From contig CAYXPZ010000021.1 of the NCBI GenBank assembly GCA_964466965.1, forward strand, positions 1 through 33,815: a stretch of 33,815 nt of DNA. Reading direction: 5' to 3'. Both the position numbers and the translations under genes were made by a program. The stretch comes from Dichotomicrobium sp964466965 (GTDB lineage: Bacteria > Pseudomonadota > Alphaproteobacteria > Rhizobiales > Rhodomicrobiaceae). Positions 8,759-16,524 of the stretch are shown here, in pieces. How positions within the stretch are numbered: position 1 is the stretch's first letter; the number at the start of each line of letters is the position of its first letter. The notes under the pieces were generated by a model. That model saw nothing but the letters and a program-made list of their open reading frames with translations. It did no database searches and was not told the origin of the DNA.

Positions 8759-9619
8759 TCATGCGGCTTCGAAGTCGTCGCGCAGCGATGCACCGTCGCC
8801 GAGCCGGTGAAACCAAGCCGTTCCCGCCTCGACAGGGCCGCGATCCACATTAGGCGCACCGCGCCCCGCCAGCAGGTCCCGGCGATCCACCGTGCGCGTC
8901 TCGCTGGAGATGCGCGCCTCACCGGTGGTGTTGGGAACCGTCGCGTGCAGATGCGTCGCGGAGAACGCCGCTAGCGTTCCTACAGGCACCACCAGCGGTA
9001 GCGCCTCGTCCCAATCAAGCGGTTCACGCGCCGTGGGCAACTCCGGATAGCCAGCCTCCGAGCGCGCCCGAGCGGCGTCCCACCCGGCGCTGTCATTGAC
9101 CACCTTCCGGTCCCAGGCGCGCGGAAAAATGGCCATCGTCCGGTTCGCTGTGAGGTCGTAGATCGGCAACCACCAGTTGATCTGGCAGTCCAGTCCAGCG
9201 CCCCAGCTGTCGCGGTGCGCAGGCAGCAGACCATACCCCGGACCGTTCGCGGTCTCGTTCGGCGGCGCCGAGCGCAGCACCAACCGGTCGCGATAGGTTG
9301 CGCGCGGGTCGGCGCCCGCCTCGATCAGCGCCTCTGTCCAGTGCCTTGAGATTTCTGGCGACTGCGCGAAGCGCTTCTGCGCCTTGCGCATGGTCTTGCG
9401 GAAGGCGTCGCGGCCAAGCGTCTGAAACGCGGTCGGCGGGAATTCACCCGCGAAGACGTCATCCAAAATCGTACGTGTTTCGGTCACGAGCGCCTCGACC
9501 GGCGCCATACCGGCAAAAAACAGGATGCGCCCGGCGTAGATTCGCTCCGCCAACGCATCCGGCCGCAAACCGCCGCTGAGATGTTCGATCCAGTCTGGTG
9601 CCTCGGTGCCATTCATCAT
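8759..9619 (-). CDS. Putative Fe(II)/2-oxoglutarate-dependent oxygenase
   Basis: A 286-residue protein that I do not match to a named family with certainty. It carries the spacing of a double-stranded beta-helix oxygenase: an iron-binding H-x-D (His135, Asp137, in PAHRDSWG), a distal His (His223 or His225, in THLHATVPN) and an Arg at 236 or 242 that could hold 2-oxoglutarate. The overall look is phytanoyl-CoA dioxygenase-like. The start is ATG 9619 (or ATG 9616), because AAGG lies 8 nt upstream; the frame stays open for 66 more codons but those look non-coding. It is the first minus-strand gene of the one-carbon block, 188 nt before the dimethylglycine dehydrogenase gene. Oxidative N- or S-demethylation or hydroxylation of a related osmolyte is a reasonable but unproven guess. 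Confidence 0.65.
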   Translation of the reverse strand: MMNGTEAPDWIEHLSGGLRPDALAERIYAGRILFFAGMAPVEALVTETRTILDDVFAGEFPPTAFQTLGRDAFRKTMRKAQKRFAQSPEISRHWTEALIEAGADPRATYRDRLVLRSAPPNETANGPGYGLLPAHRDSWGAGLDCQINWWLPIYDLTANRTMAIFPRAWDRKVVNDSAGWDAARARSEAGYPELPTAREPLDWDEALPLVVPVGTLAAFSATHLHATVPNTTGEARISSETRTVDRRDLLAGRGAPNVDRGPVEAGTAWFHRLGDGASLRDDFEAA

Positions 9620-9876
9620 TGCCGCTGCCTTCAAGATTCGTCGGATTTGTAGGTTTGAGCATGGAGCAGCATGGTCTGAAATGCGCGGCGTGCTGCGACG
9701 TGCGCTTGGCTGATCACGCCGGGAACACAATAGCTTCACCCCGCTGCGCGGTAACGCCGATTTCAAGCTGTGCAGGAGTCGTTTTGGGGATGATATGCGA
9801 GCGCGAAATGTGACCATATGCCTCGTGAACTGGGAGCCAGCTCATCAGGAAAACGCCGTTCTGGAGAAATTGAGAA

Positions 9877-11208
9877 ATGACGGAAAGCGATACACAGCCA
9901 AACCGGTCCCATCCAAACGTTCCGGATGTTGACCAGTCGGACCGCTATGTCCCGATAAACCTGCGTCAGTCCGGCCCGACGCCGGTGCAGATGCTGATTT
10001 CGACGCGGGTTCGGAAGTCACCGTTCTGGCATCTTGCGGTCGAGGCCGGCTGCTGGCGCGCGACCGTCTACAACCGTATGTACCACCCGCGCGGCTACGT
10101 CCGGCCGGAAGACGGCGGCGCTATGGCCGAATATGACGCGCTGGTCAACCGTGTGACCATGTGGAACGTCGCCGTGGAACGGCAAATCCGTGTGAAAGGT
10201 CCAGACGCCGAGGACTTCGTAAACTATGTCATCACCCGCGACGCCACCAAGATCAAGCCAATGCACGGCAAATACGCCATCCTTTGCAACGAGAAGGGCG
10301 GCATCCTGAACGATCCCGTGCTGCTGCGTATCGCCGAAGACGAGTTCTGGTTCTCGATCTCGGACAGCGACCTGATGCTGTGGCTTCAGGGTGTGAATGT
10401 CGGCAAAAAATTTAATGTCGACATTGCCGAAATCGATGTTTCCCCGCTCCAGATCCAAGGCCCTCTATCCGAGGACCTGATGGCCGAACTGTTCGGCGAG
10501 GGCGTCCGCGAGATGCCTTACTATGGACTGATGTGGGCAAAGGTCGGGAATGTGGACGTGCTGCTGAGCCAGACCGGCTTCACCGGCGAGAAAGGCTATG
10601 AGATCTACACTGTCGACTCCACGCTCCATGCCGAGGAAGTCTGGTATGCCGTCCGGGGCGCGGGCGCAAGCTATGGCCTGCGCGTCATTGCCCCGGCCCA
10701 CCACCGCCGCGTCGCCGCCGGCATCCTGTCCTGGGGCCAAGACCTGGACTCGGAAACCTCACCGTTCCAGGTCAACCTGTCCTACCAGGTGCCGCGCAAG
10801 AAGCAGGCCGATTACATTGGAAAGCAAGAGTTGGAGCGCCAGCGCCAGATCATCGACGAAGGTGGGTTCCCGTTCAAGATGCGCATGGTCGGCATCAAGC
10901 TTGGCGGCCAGCCGATCACGGACTATGCCAATGATTTCTGGCTGATCTCCGAGCCGGAAGGCGGGCGTATTGGCTACGTCACGTCCCCGTGGTGGTCGCC
11001 AGAGCTGCAGACCAACATTGCGCTGTGCTGGGTGCCCCACACTCATTCGCAGATTGGCACGAAGCTCATGGTCGAGGTGCCGGAAGCCTATACGATCCGC
11101 TCAGGGGAGCCGGTGGAGGCCGAGGTCGTGGAGGTGCCGTTCCGTCCGTCGGTCAATCCGAGCGCGCGCGAACGCGCCAAGGCGCTTGGCCGCGACTACG
11201 CTTACTAA
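9877..11208 (+). CDS. GcvT/DmdA-family folate-dependent methyltransferase
   Basis: A 443-residue stand-alone GcvT-fold protein of the aminomethyltransferase/DmdA superfamily. The segment MWNVAVERQ (95-103), followed by VKGPDAEDFV, NDPVLLRI (145-152) and WFSISDSD (158-165), resembles DMSP demethylase DmdA as I recall it (IWDVAAERQ, NDPVVLKL, WISIADSD) more than glycine-cleavage T protein. It is longer than DmdA (about 365-370) because of about 45 extra N-terminal residues and a long C-terminal barrel. DmdA moves a methyl group from dimethylsulfoniopropionate to THF; the true substrate here is open. The start has GGAGAA upstream. It is divergent from the oxygenase gene, sharing a 257-bp promoter region, and is ended by the terminator at 11255-11290. 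No glycine cleavage P or H protein genes are present. Confidence 0.8.
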   Translation: MTESDTQPNRSHPNVPDVDQSDRYVPINLRQSGPTPVQMLISTRVRKSPFWHLAVEAGCWRATVYNRMYHPRGYVRPEDGGAMAEYDALVNRVTMWNVAVERQIRVKGPDAEDFVNYVITRDATKIKPMHGKYAILCNEKGGILNDPVLLRIAEDEFWFSISDSDLMLWLQGVNVGKKFNVDIAEIDVSPLQIQGPLSEDLMAELFGEGVREMPYYGLMWAKVGNVDVLLSQTGFTGEKGYEIYTVDSTLHAEEVWYAVRGAGASYGLRVIAPAHHRRVAAGILSWGQDLDSETSPFQVNLSYQVPRKKQADYIGKQELERQRQIIDEGGFPFKMRMVGIKLGGQPITDYANDFWLISEPEGGRIGYVTSPWWSPELQTNIALCWVPHTHSQIGTKLMVEVPEAYTIRSGEPVEAEVVEVPFRPSVNPSARERAKALGRDYAY

Positions 11209-11254
11209 ATTTCTGCTTGCAGACGGAGAAGCTCCACAAGCTATCAATGCTATC

Positions 11255-11290
11255 GCGCCGGTCAGGGGCTCGTCTCTGGCCGGCGCTTTT
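11255..11290 (+). terminator. Intrinsic terminator after the GcvT/DmdA-like gene
   Basis: An 11-bp stem (GCGCCGGTCAG pairing with CTGGCCGGCGC, one G-U pair) with a 10-nt loop is followed directly by TTTT. It lies between the methyltransferase stop and the ppa start, separating the two transcripts. Confidence 0.85.
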
Positions 11291-11384
11291 CGTATGCGTG
11301 CTGGTCACGCCAGAGCTTGACGGCGCGCGCCGAAGTTGCAACACAGCATCTCAGCGTCCTGCAACCACCAGAGAGGTGCTGTTC

Positions 11385-11924
11385 ATGCGTATCGATGCCA
11401 TTTCCATCGGCGATCATCCGCCGCATGACATCAACGTCATCGTTGAGGTTCCGACGGGCGGTGAGCCGGTGAAGTACGAGATGGACAAGGCATCGGGCAC
11501 CCTGTTCGTCGATCGCGTGCTTTACACCTCCATGCGCTATCCCGGCAATTACGGCTTCGTCCCGCATACGCTCTCCGACGACGGCGACCCGGTTGATGTC
11601 TTAATCGCCAACCAGCGTCCCCTCATTCCCGGTGCGGTCATGAATTGCCGCCCCATCGGCGTGCTGCATATGCGCGACGAAGCCGGCGAAGACGAAAAAA
11701 TCATCGCCGTGCCGTCGGGGCGCGTGTCGGCGATGTATAACGACATTGACAGCTACCGGGATCTGCCGACGATGCGCGTCCGCCAGATCGCGCATTTCTT
11801 CGAGCGCTACAAAGACCTTGAGGAAGGCAAGTGGGTCGAGGTGATCCGCTGGGGCGACGACGCGGAGGCGCGGGAGATGGTCACGCGCGCTATCGAAGCG
11901 GCGAAATCCGGGCTGACCGCCTAA
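11385..11924 (+). CDS. ppa: Inorganic pyrophosphatase (class I)
   Basis: Hydrolyses pyrophosphate to phosphate in the cytosol, pulling biosynthetic reactions forward. The 179-residue product has the class I signature DDGDPVDVL at 65-73, whose Asp residues hold the metal ions, and the RYPGNYGFVP stretch at 51-60. Length is normal for the bacterial hexameric type. The frame is open far upstream, but ATG 11385 is the start: it is preceded by GAGAGG, and the product begins MRIDAISIGDHPP like known pyrophosphatases. It is followed 23 nt later by dapB on the same strand, suggesting co-transcription. Confidence 0.95.
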   Translation: MRIDAISIGDHPPHDINVIVEVPTGGEPVKYEMDKASGTLFVDRVLYTSMRYPGNYGFVPHTLSDDGDPVDVLIANQRPLIPGAVMNCRPIGVLHMRDEAGEDEKIIAVPSGRVSAMYNDIDSYRDLPTMRVRQIAHFFERYKDLEEGKWVEVIRWGDDAEAREMVTRAIEAAKSGLTA

Positions 11925-11947
11925 GCCGCGGCGTTAAGAGGCACGGG

Positions 11948-12754
11948 ATGAGCGACATGCGATTGGCGGTCATGGGTGCTTCGGGGCGGATGGGACGCGC
12001 TCTGATCCGCGCCGTCCATGACTCACGGCAATGCACGCTCGCCGGCGGCACTGAATCGGTGCAGTCCGACTCCATCGGCGCCGATTTGGGAGACCTCGCG
12101 GGTGTGGGGCCGCTCGGCGTGCATGTCACTGCCGATCCCCTGGAGCTGTTCACACGCTGCGACGGCATCCTCGATTTCACCATCCCGCAGGCGACGGTCG
12201 ATTATGCTGGCCTTGCCGCGCAAGGGCGGATCGTTCACGTCATCGGTACGACTGGGCTCTCGGACGAAGACGAGCAGCGCATCGCCAATGCGGCCCGCCA
12301 CGCGACCGTGGTCAAGGCGGGAAACATGAGCCTGGGAGTAAACTTGCTCACGGCCCTCACCGAAAAGGTCGCCGCCGCGCTCGACCAGGATTACGATATC
12401 GAGATCGTCGAAATGCATCACCGGCACAAGGTCGACGCCCCCTCCGGCACCGCGCTGATGCTCGGAGAGGCTGCAGCTGCAGGCCGGCAGGTCGCGCTCG
12501 ACAATCACGCTGTCAAAGCGCGCGAGGGTCACACCGGGCCGCGTCATCCGGGCGATATCGGCTTTGCGACCTTGCGCGGCGGTGACGTCGTTGGCGAGCA
12601 TAGCGTTGTCTTCGCGGGTCAGGGCGAACGGGTGGAACTCACGCACCGCGCCACCGACCGGCAGATTTTCGCGCGCGGCGCGGTGAAGGCGGCGCTATGG
12701 GCGCGCGGCAAGCCGCCGGGCATCTATTCCATGCGCGATGTGCTCGGTCTTTAA
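11948..12754 (+). CDS. dapB: 4-Hydroxy-tetrahydrodipicolinate reductase
   Basis: NAD(P)H-dependent reductase of the diaminopimelate/lysine pathway, supplying the diamino acid of peptidoglycan. The 268-residue product has the nucleotide-binding GASGRMG at 10-16 and the family signature EMHHRHKVDAPSGTAL around 156-170, containing the catalytic His and Lys and the substrate-binding residues. Length is typical (about 267-273). ATG 11948 follows AGAGG; an in-frame start further up would run into ppa. It sits between ppa and gpmA, an arrangement I associate with Hyphomicrobiales. Confidence 0.96.
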   Translation: MSDMRLAVMGASGRMGRALIRAVHDSRQCTLAGGTESVQSDSIGADLGDLAGVGPLGVHVTADPLELFTRCDGILDFTIPQATVDYAGLAAQGRIVHVIGTTGLSDEDEQRIANAARHATVVKAGNMSLGVNLLTALTEKVAAALDQDYDIEIVEMHHRHKVDAPSGTALMLGEAAAAGRQVALDNHAVKAREGHTGPRHPGDIGFATLRGGDVVGEHSVVFAGQGERVELTHRATDRQIFARGAVKAALWARGKPPGIYSMRDVLGL

Positions 12755-12805
12755 CCTTCGACAGCCTCGCCAGCTGCTGCGATCCAGACGAAAAGGTGAA
12801 AAACG

Positions 12806-13417
12806 ATGCTGGTCCTTGTTCGGCACGGCGAGAGCGAATGGAACAAGCTGAACCTTTTCACGGGCTGGCGCGATGTCGATTTGAGTCCGCGCGGCATCGA
12901 AGAAGCGCGTAAGGCTGGCCAGGCGTTGAAGAATGAGGGCCTGACCTTCGATATGGCATTCACAAGCGCATTGAAGCGCGCGCAGCACACGCTTGACATC
13001 ATCCTAGAGGAACTTGGCCAGAGCGACATCCCGATCGAGCAGGACCAGGCGCTGAACGAACGCGACTACGGCGATCTCGCCGGGCTGAACAAGGACGCCG
13101 CACGCGAGCGCTGGGGCGAAGACCAGGTGCATGTCTGGCGGCGCTCGTTCGATACGCCGCCGCCGGGTGGCGAAAGCCTAAAAGACACGGCCGAACGGGT
13201 CCTGCCGTATTATGAGGCGCACATCCTGCCCCACCTGAAAGCCGGCAAGGCCGTAATTGTATCGGCGCATGGCAACTCGCTGCGCGCGCTGATCATGAAA
13301 CTGGATGGGTTATCGCGTGAAGACATCACCGGGCTAAATCTCGCCACCGGCGTGCCGATCATCTATCGCATCAACCCAGACGGCACGATGGCATCCAAAC
13401 GCGACCTGCCGATCTGA
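12806..13417 (+). CDS. gpmA: 2,3-Bisphosphoglycerate-dependent phosphoglycerate mutase
   Basis: Interconverts 3- and 2-phosphoglycerate in glycolysis and gluconeogenesis through a phosphohistidine. The 203-residue product has the catalytic RHGESEWN at 6-13 (His7 is phosphorylated), GWRDVDLSPRG, the ERDYGDLAGLNK stretch near residues 85-96, and the second catalytic His155 in SAHGNSLRAL. It is shorter than Escherichia coli GpmA (about 250) in the way the alphaproteobacterial forms are. It follows dapB by 51 nt on the same strand and is probably in the same transcript. Confidence 0.95.
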   Translation: MLVLVRHGESEWNKLNLFTGWRDVDLSPRGIEEARKAGQALKNEGLTFDMAFTSALKRAQHTLDIILEELGQSDIPIEQDQALNERDYGDLAGLNKDAARERWGEDQVHVWRRSFDTPPPGGESLKDTAERVLPYYEAHILPHLKAGKAVIVSAHGNSLRALIMKLDGLSREDITGLNLATGVPIIYRINPDGTMASKRDLPI

Positions 13418-13529
13418 CCGCCCACAGCCCATCCTGAAAAACAAAAGAATATTTTCCGCCCGGCTTTAGCGCTCGGTCAATGCCTGTTGGGCATTCTCGC
13501 TGTGATGATGTTCGCGGAGGATGCAGATC

Positions 13530-14189
13530 ATGCGCTTGATCTTGATCATATTGCTGATGGCCTGGATCGCTTGGAACGGCTCAATGCGCGATGCCGCGGC
13601 GTTTGACACCAAGTCGGTGGCTCAGAACACCGTTGAAGCTACGCGCCGCGCGCGCACCACAATGCCCATTCACGGCGTGACGACAGCACCGCCGGGGTAT
13701 GTCGATTTCTGCCGTCGCAACCCGGTGCAATGCCGGCGGCCGTCCCGGTCGGGCAGCGCTTTGGACCGGATTGACCTGACCCCCGACCGCTGGGTCATGT
13801 TGAACGCCGTGAACAGCTATATCAATGATCTGGTGAGCCCAGAGACCGATGAAGTCCTGTACGGCCGGACCGAACACTGGACCCTGCCGAATTCAGCCGG
13901 CGACTGCGAAGACTACGTGCTCCTCAAACGGCGCGAGTTGATCAAGCGCGGCTGGCCGGAAAGCGCCATGTTGATCACGGTTGTGCTGGACGAGAAGGGC
14001 GACGGCCACGCCGTGCTCACTGTGCGAACGGCGCAAGGCGACTTTGTGCTCGACAATAAGCACTCCCGCATCCTGCTCTGGCGCGACGTGCCCTACACTT
14101 TCATCAAGCGCCAGTCCTATCGCTCGCCTCAGCTATGGGTATCGCTGACGCCGCAACTCGGCGGCAGCACGGTCGCGACATCACGATAG
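13530..14189 (+). CDS. Transglutaminase-like cysteine peptidase (BTLCP family), exported
   Basis: A 219-residue predicted periplasmic cysteine peptidase of the bacterial transglutaminase-like group (DUF920, the fold of LapG). The catalytic triad is visible: Cys126 in AGDCEDYVLLKRR, His160 in GDGHAVLTV and Asp175 in FVLDNK. The hydrophobic N-terminus (MRLILIILLMAWIAWNG) is a signal peptide. ATG 13530 is chosen over ATG 13521 because GGAGG at 13516-13520 touches the first but is 9 nt from the second. LapG relatives cleave large adhesins next to a LapD receptor; neither a LapD-like protein nor an adhesin gene is in view, so the substrate is unknown. It ends tail-to-tail with the ion channel gene. 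Confidence 0.85.
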   Translation: MRLILIILLMAWIAWNGSMRDAAAFDTKSVAQNTVEATRRARTTMPIHGVTTAPPGYVDFCRRNPVQCRRPSRSGSALDRIDLTPDRWVMLNAVNSYINDLVSPETDEVLYGRTEHWTLPNSAGDCEDYVLLKRRELIKRGWPESAMLITVVLDEKGDGHAVLTVRTAQGDFVLDNKHSRILLWRDVPYTFIKRQSYRSPQLWVSLTPQLGGSTVATSR

Positions 14190-14207
14190 GGGCAAACGCT
14201 AAGCGGT

Positions 14208-15011
14208 TCACTCGCCGGTGTTCTCGATATTGAGTACGCGCCCGCAATGCTTGCAGTGAACCGCATCAGCGTCGTGCTGTTTCAGTCCGCAGTCCGGGCA
14301 GGTGTGCTGAACCTTGCTCGGCCGGAAAATCACCTGGATAAGCCGCAGGAACAGGCCGACGCCGAATACGAGAATCACAACAGCGAGCAGCCTGCCTGTT
14401 GTGCCCTCAAGAACGATGTCGCCAAAGCCAGTGGTGGTCAGCGCAGTGACCGTAAAATAAAGCGCATCGAGATAGTTATTGATCCCTTCGTTCGTGCGAT
14501 ACTGAAAAACGAATACGAGCGCCGAGATGCCGAACACGAACACGAGCAGATTGACGACGCTGTTGACGACTTCCTCGTGGCGGCGAAAGAACGGTGAGAG
14601 TTCACGCAAGTCGCGCATCATGTGGTAGGAGCGTAGCAGCCGGAAGATGCGCAGGATACGCAGAAACAGGTAGTCCTCCGCGGCTGCGGGCACGAGCAGC
14701 GAGCCCAGCACGGCGAGGTCGGTCCATGTGCTGATCTCGCGGAAATAGCGCCGCCCGCCGCCTGTTGCGATCAGCCGTCCCAGCAAATCCAGCGCGATAT
14801 AGATGCCGATCCCGATATCAATGCTCCGCAGGAGCGGAGAAGGCGGCAGCGTCGTGACCGCGATGAAATACACCAGCGTGGCCGCGTCAATCGCAACGAG
14901 CGTGAAGCGAAAAACACGCGAATAAGTATGCGTCCCGAAATAGAGATCGCGGAAAATTTTGCTCACGTCGGCGCCCCCGGCGCTGGCTGACCTAAGAAGA
15001 ACGCCGATCAT
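14208..15011 (-). CDS. Voltage-gated-type potassium channel with C-terminal zinc ribbon
   Basis: A 267-residue six-TM channel. An S4-like helix with Arg at every third place (RILRIFRLLR, 118-127) marks a voltage-sensor domain. The pore loop carries the selectivity filter TTTGFGD at 192-198, a common variant of TVGYGD. The following S6 (about 208-226) leads to a short zinc ribbon with Cys238, 241, 253 and 256 (CPDC...CKHC). ATG 15011 has no clear ribosome site; a GTG at codon 16 (before SKIFRDLYF) behind a G-rich tract is a possible alternative start. The ion is probably K+, inferred from the filter. It follows the symporter gene on the same strand by 47 nt. What the zinc ribbon senses or binds is unknown. 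Confidence 0.87.
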   Translation of the reverse strand: MIGVLLRSASAGGADVSKIFRDLYFGTHTYSRVFRFTLVAIDAATLVYFIAVTTLPPSPLLRSIDIGIGIYIALDLLGRLIATGGGRRYFREISTWTDLAVLGSLLVPAAAEDYLFLRILRIFRLLRSYHMMRDLRELSPFFRRHEEVVNSVVNLLVFVFGISALVFVFQYRTNEGINNYLDALYFTVTALTTTGFGDIVLEGTTGRLLAVVILVFGVGLFLRLIQVIFRPSKVQHTCPDCGLKQHDADAVHCKHCGRVLNIENTGE

Positions 15012-15058
15012 TCACAAATGCCGGGATGGCGTGCAAGCGCAAATGGCCGCAGACGCGC

Positions 15059-16453
15059 CTAAATGCTGTCCGCTGGTTTCGCAGGGGCCGGCCTGCTCAG
15101 CCATGCACCGATGGCGAACGCCCCATTTCCGATGATCAGGACGGTCGCTGATATGAGCAGCAGCTTGTTGTACTTCACTGTGATGCCGGTCAGCGCAGCA
15201 ATAATATCGGCATGGCCACCGCTTTCCGCGTAATAGAGCGCCGCGCCAGCGATCGCCGCGACGAAGGCGCTGAGATAGCTCCAGCGCGGGATCGCCATAT
15301 TGCCCCAGATGCAGAAGAAGATCACCGGCGCAAGGAATAACGAGGCGGTACCGCTGACCGCGACAGCGGCATAGAGATCGTCGGTGCCAAGCGCCAGGAA
15401 CACCAGCCCGCCCAGCGCGAACAAGACCATCGCAATGCGCCCGTTTGCGACCGTTTTTTCGCCAAGCCGCATATCGGCGACCGTGAGCTTTGCCGCGCTG
15501 GAGAACGTTGAATCGAGCGTGGAAATGGCCGACAGCACCAGCGCAAGATTGACCAGCATCATGGTCGTGTCGCCCAGAAGCCGCGTTAGCACGGCCATCA
15601 TCTCCTCGCCCGCTTGCGCCTCCAGCCCGGCGACGACGCCCAGTAGCGAGAATCCAAGAATGCAGATCACGCTGATCCACGCGGCGTGCAAAAAGCTGAG
15701 GCGCGTCGTGCGCCGATCCGCGATGAAACCGCGGTCCATCATCACCGGGTCGTGCATCGGATAGCTCCAGACCTGCAAAAGCGCGACCAGGAGCAGGTTC
15801 CAGCCGTTCTCCAGCGCCAGCGGGCTACTCGTGCCAATCGCCGCGAAGGACGTCTCCGGCAGATCAACCAGCGCGATCAGGATCGCGGCCAACAGCCCGA
15901 TAAACAGGCTCATCTGCAGCACGTCGGTGCGCAAAGAAGCGCTCAAGCCCCCGATCATGGAGTAGCCAAGCGTGACGATCGCCGTGATGCCAATGGCGAG
16001 TAGATAAGCCCCGGAGCCGGCCGTCCCGAAGATAATGCCGACCACGAGCAGGTTGGCGAACACCTCGCTGATAAGGCGCAAGGCGATAAGGAAGTTATAG
16101 CTGCTTGTGCCCAGCGTGCCGAAGCGTGTGCGCATGAAGTCCTGAATGCTCTGCGCGCCGTGGCGGAAGCGCAGCTGATCGACGATCGCCCAGCCGGTCA
16201 GGAACGACAGATAATAGGCCGCATAAGCAATGCCGCCAGCGATGCCGTAATAAAACCCGAGAATGGCCGCGGTGAGCAACGAGCGCGCGAAGATCCAGGT
16301 GGTGACCTGAGATAGCGTCAGCGTCAGAACACCTGGCGGCTGGCCGCCCTCTGCCCAACCGCGATAAAAGCTGTGGCTGTCACGGGCCAGCGGGGCCATG
16401 AAAAAGCTCAGCAATACTAGCGCCGCCAGCGCAGCAATCAGGATTTCTGTCAT
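15059..16453 (-). CDS. Sodium:solute symporter family (SSS) transporter
   Basis: A 464-residue inner-membrane transporter with roughly a dozen hydrophobic segments. It fits the SSS/LeuT-fold family: an N-terminal TM followed by a polar turn (DSHSFYRGWAEGG), the TLSQVTTWIFARSL stretch in the first repeat, a YSMIGGLSASLRTDVLQ segment, and SAISTLDSTFSSAAKL in the later sodium-site helix. Substrate cannot be read from the sequence. ATG 16453 has AGG 8 nt upstream; the in-frame GTG at 16462 does not. It follows zapE by 71 nt on the same strand and precedes the channel gene. Confidence 0.85.
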   Translation of the reverse strand: MTEILIAALAALVLLSFFMAPLARDSHSFYRGWAEGGQPPGVLTLTLSQVTTWIFARSLLTAAILGFYYGIAGGIAYAAYYLSFLTGWAIVDQLRFRHGAQSIQDFMRTRFGTLGTSSYNFLIALRLISEVFANLLVVGIIFGTAGSGAYLLAIGITAIVTLGYSMIGGLSASLRTDVLQMSLFIGLLAAILIALVDLPETSFAAIGTSSPLALENGWNLLLVALLQVWSYPMHDPVMMDRGFIADRRTTRLSFLHAAWISVICILGFSLLGVVAGLEAQAGEEMMAVLTRLLGDTTMMLVNLALVLSAISTLDSTFSSAAKLTVADMRLGEKTVANGRIAMVLFALGGLVFLALGTDDLYAAVAVSGTASLFLAPVIFFCIWGNMAIPRWSYLSAFVAAIAGAALYYAESGGHADIIAALTGITVKYNKLLLISATVLIIGNGAFAIGAWLSRPAPAKPADSI

Positions 16454-16524
16454 TGAACACACCTGGCTTTACAGATCGCACGGACTTGAGCACACCCCGC
16501 TGGCCATCGCGAAGTGACATATCT

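Noticed and set aside
13418..13529. Possible terminator after gpmA (AATGCC...GGCATT)
   Set aside because: The stem is six base pairs and no T run follows, so it is not convincing.
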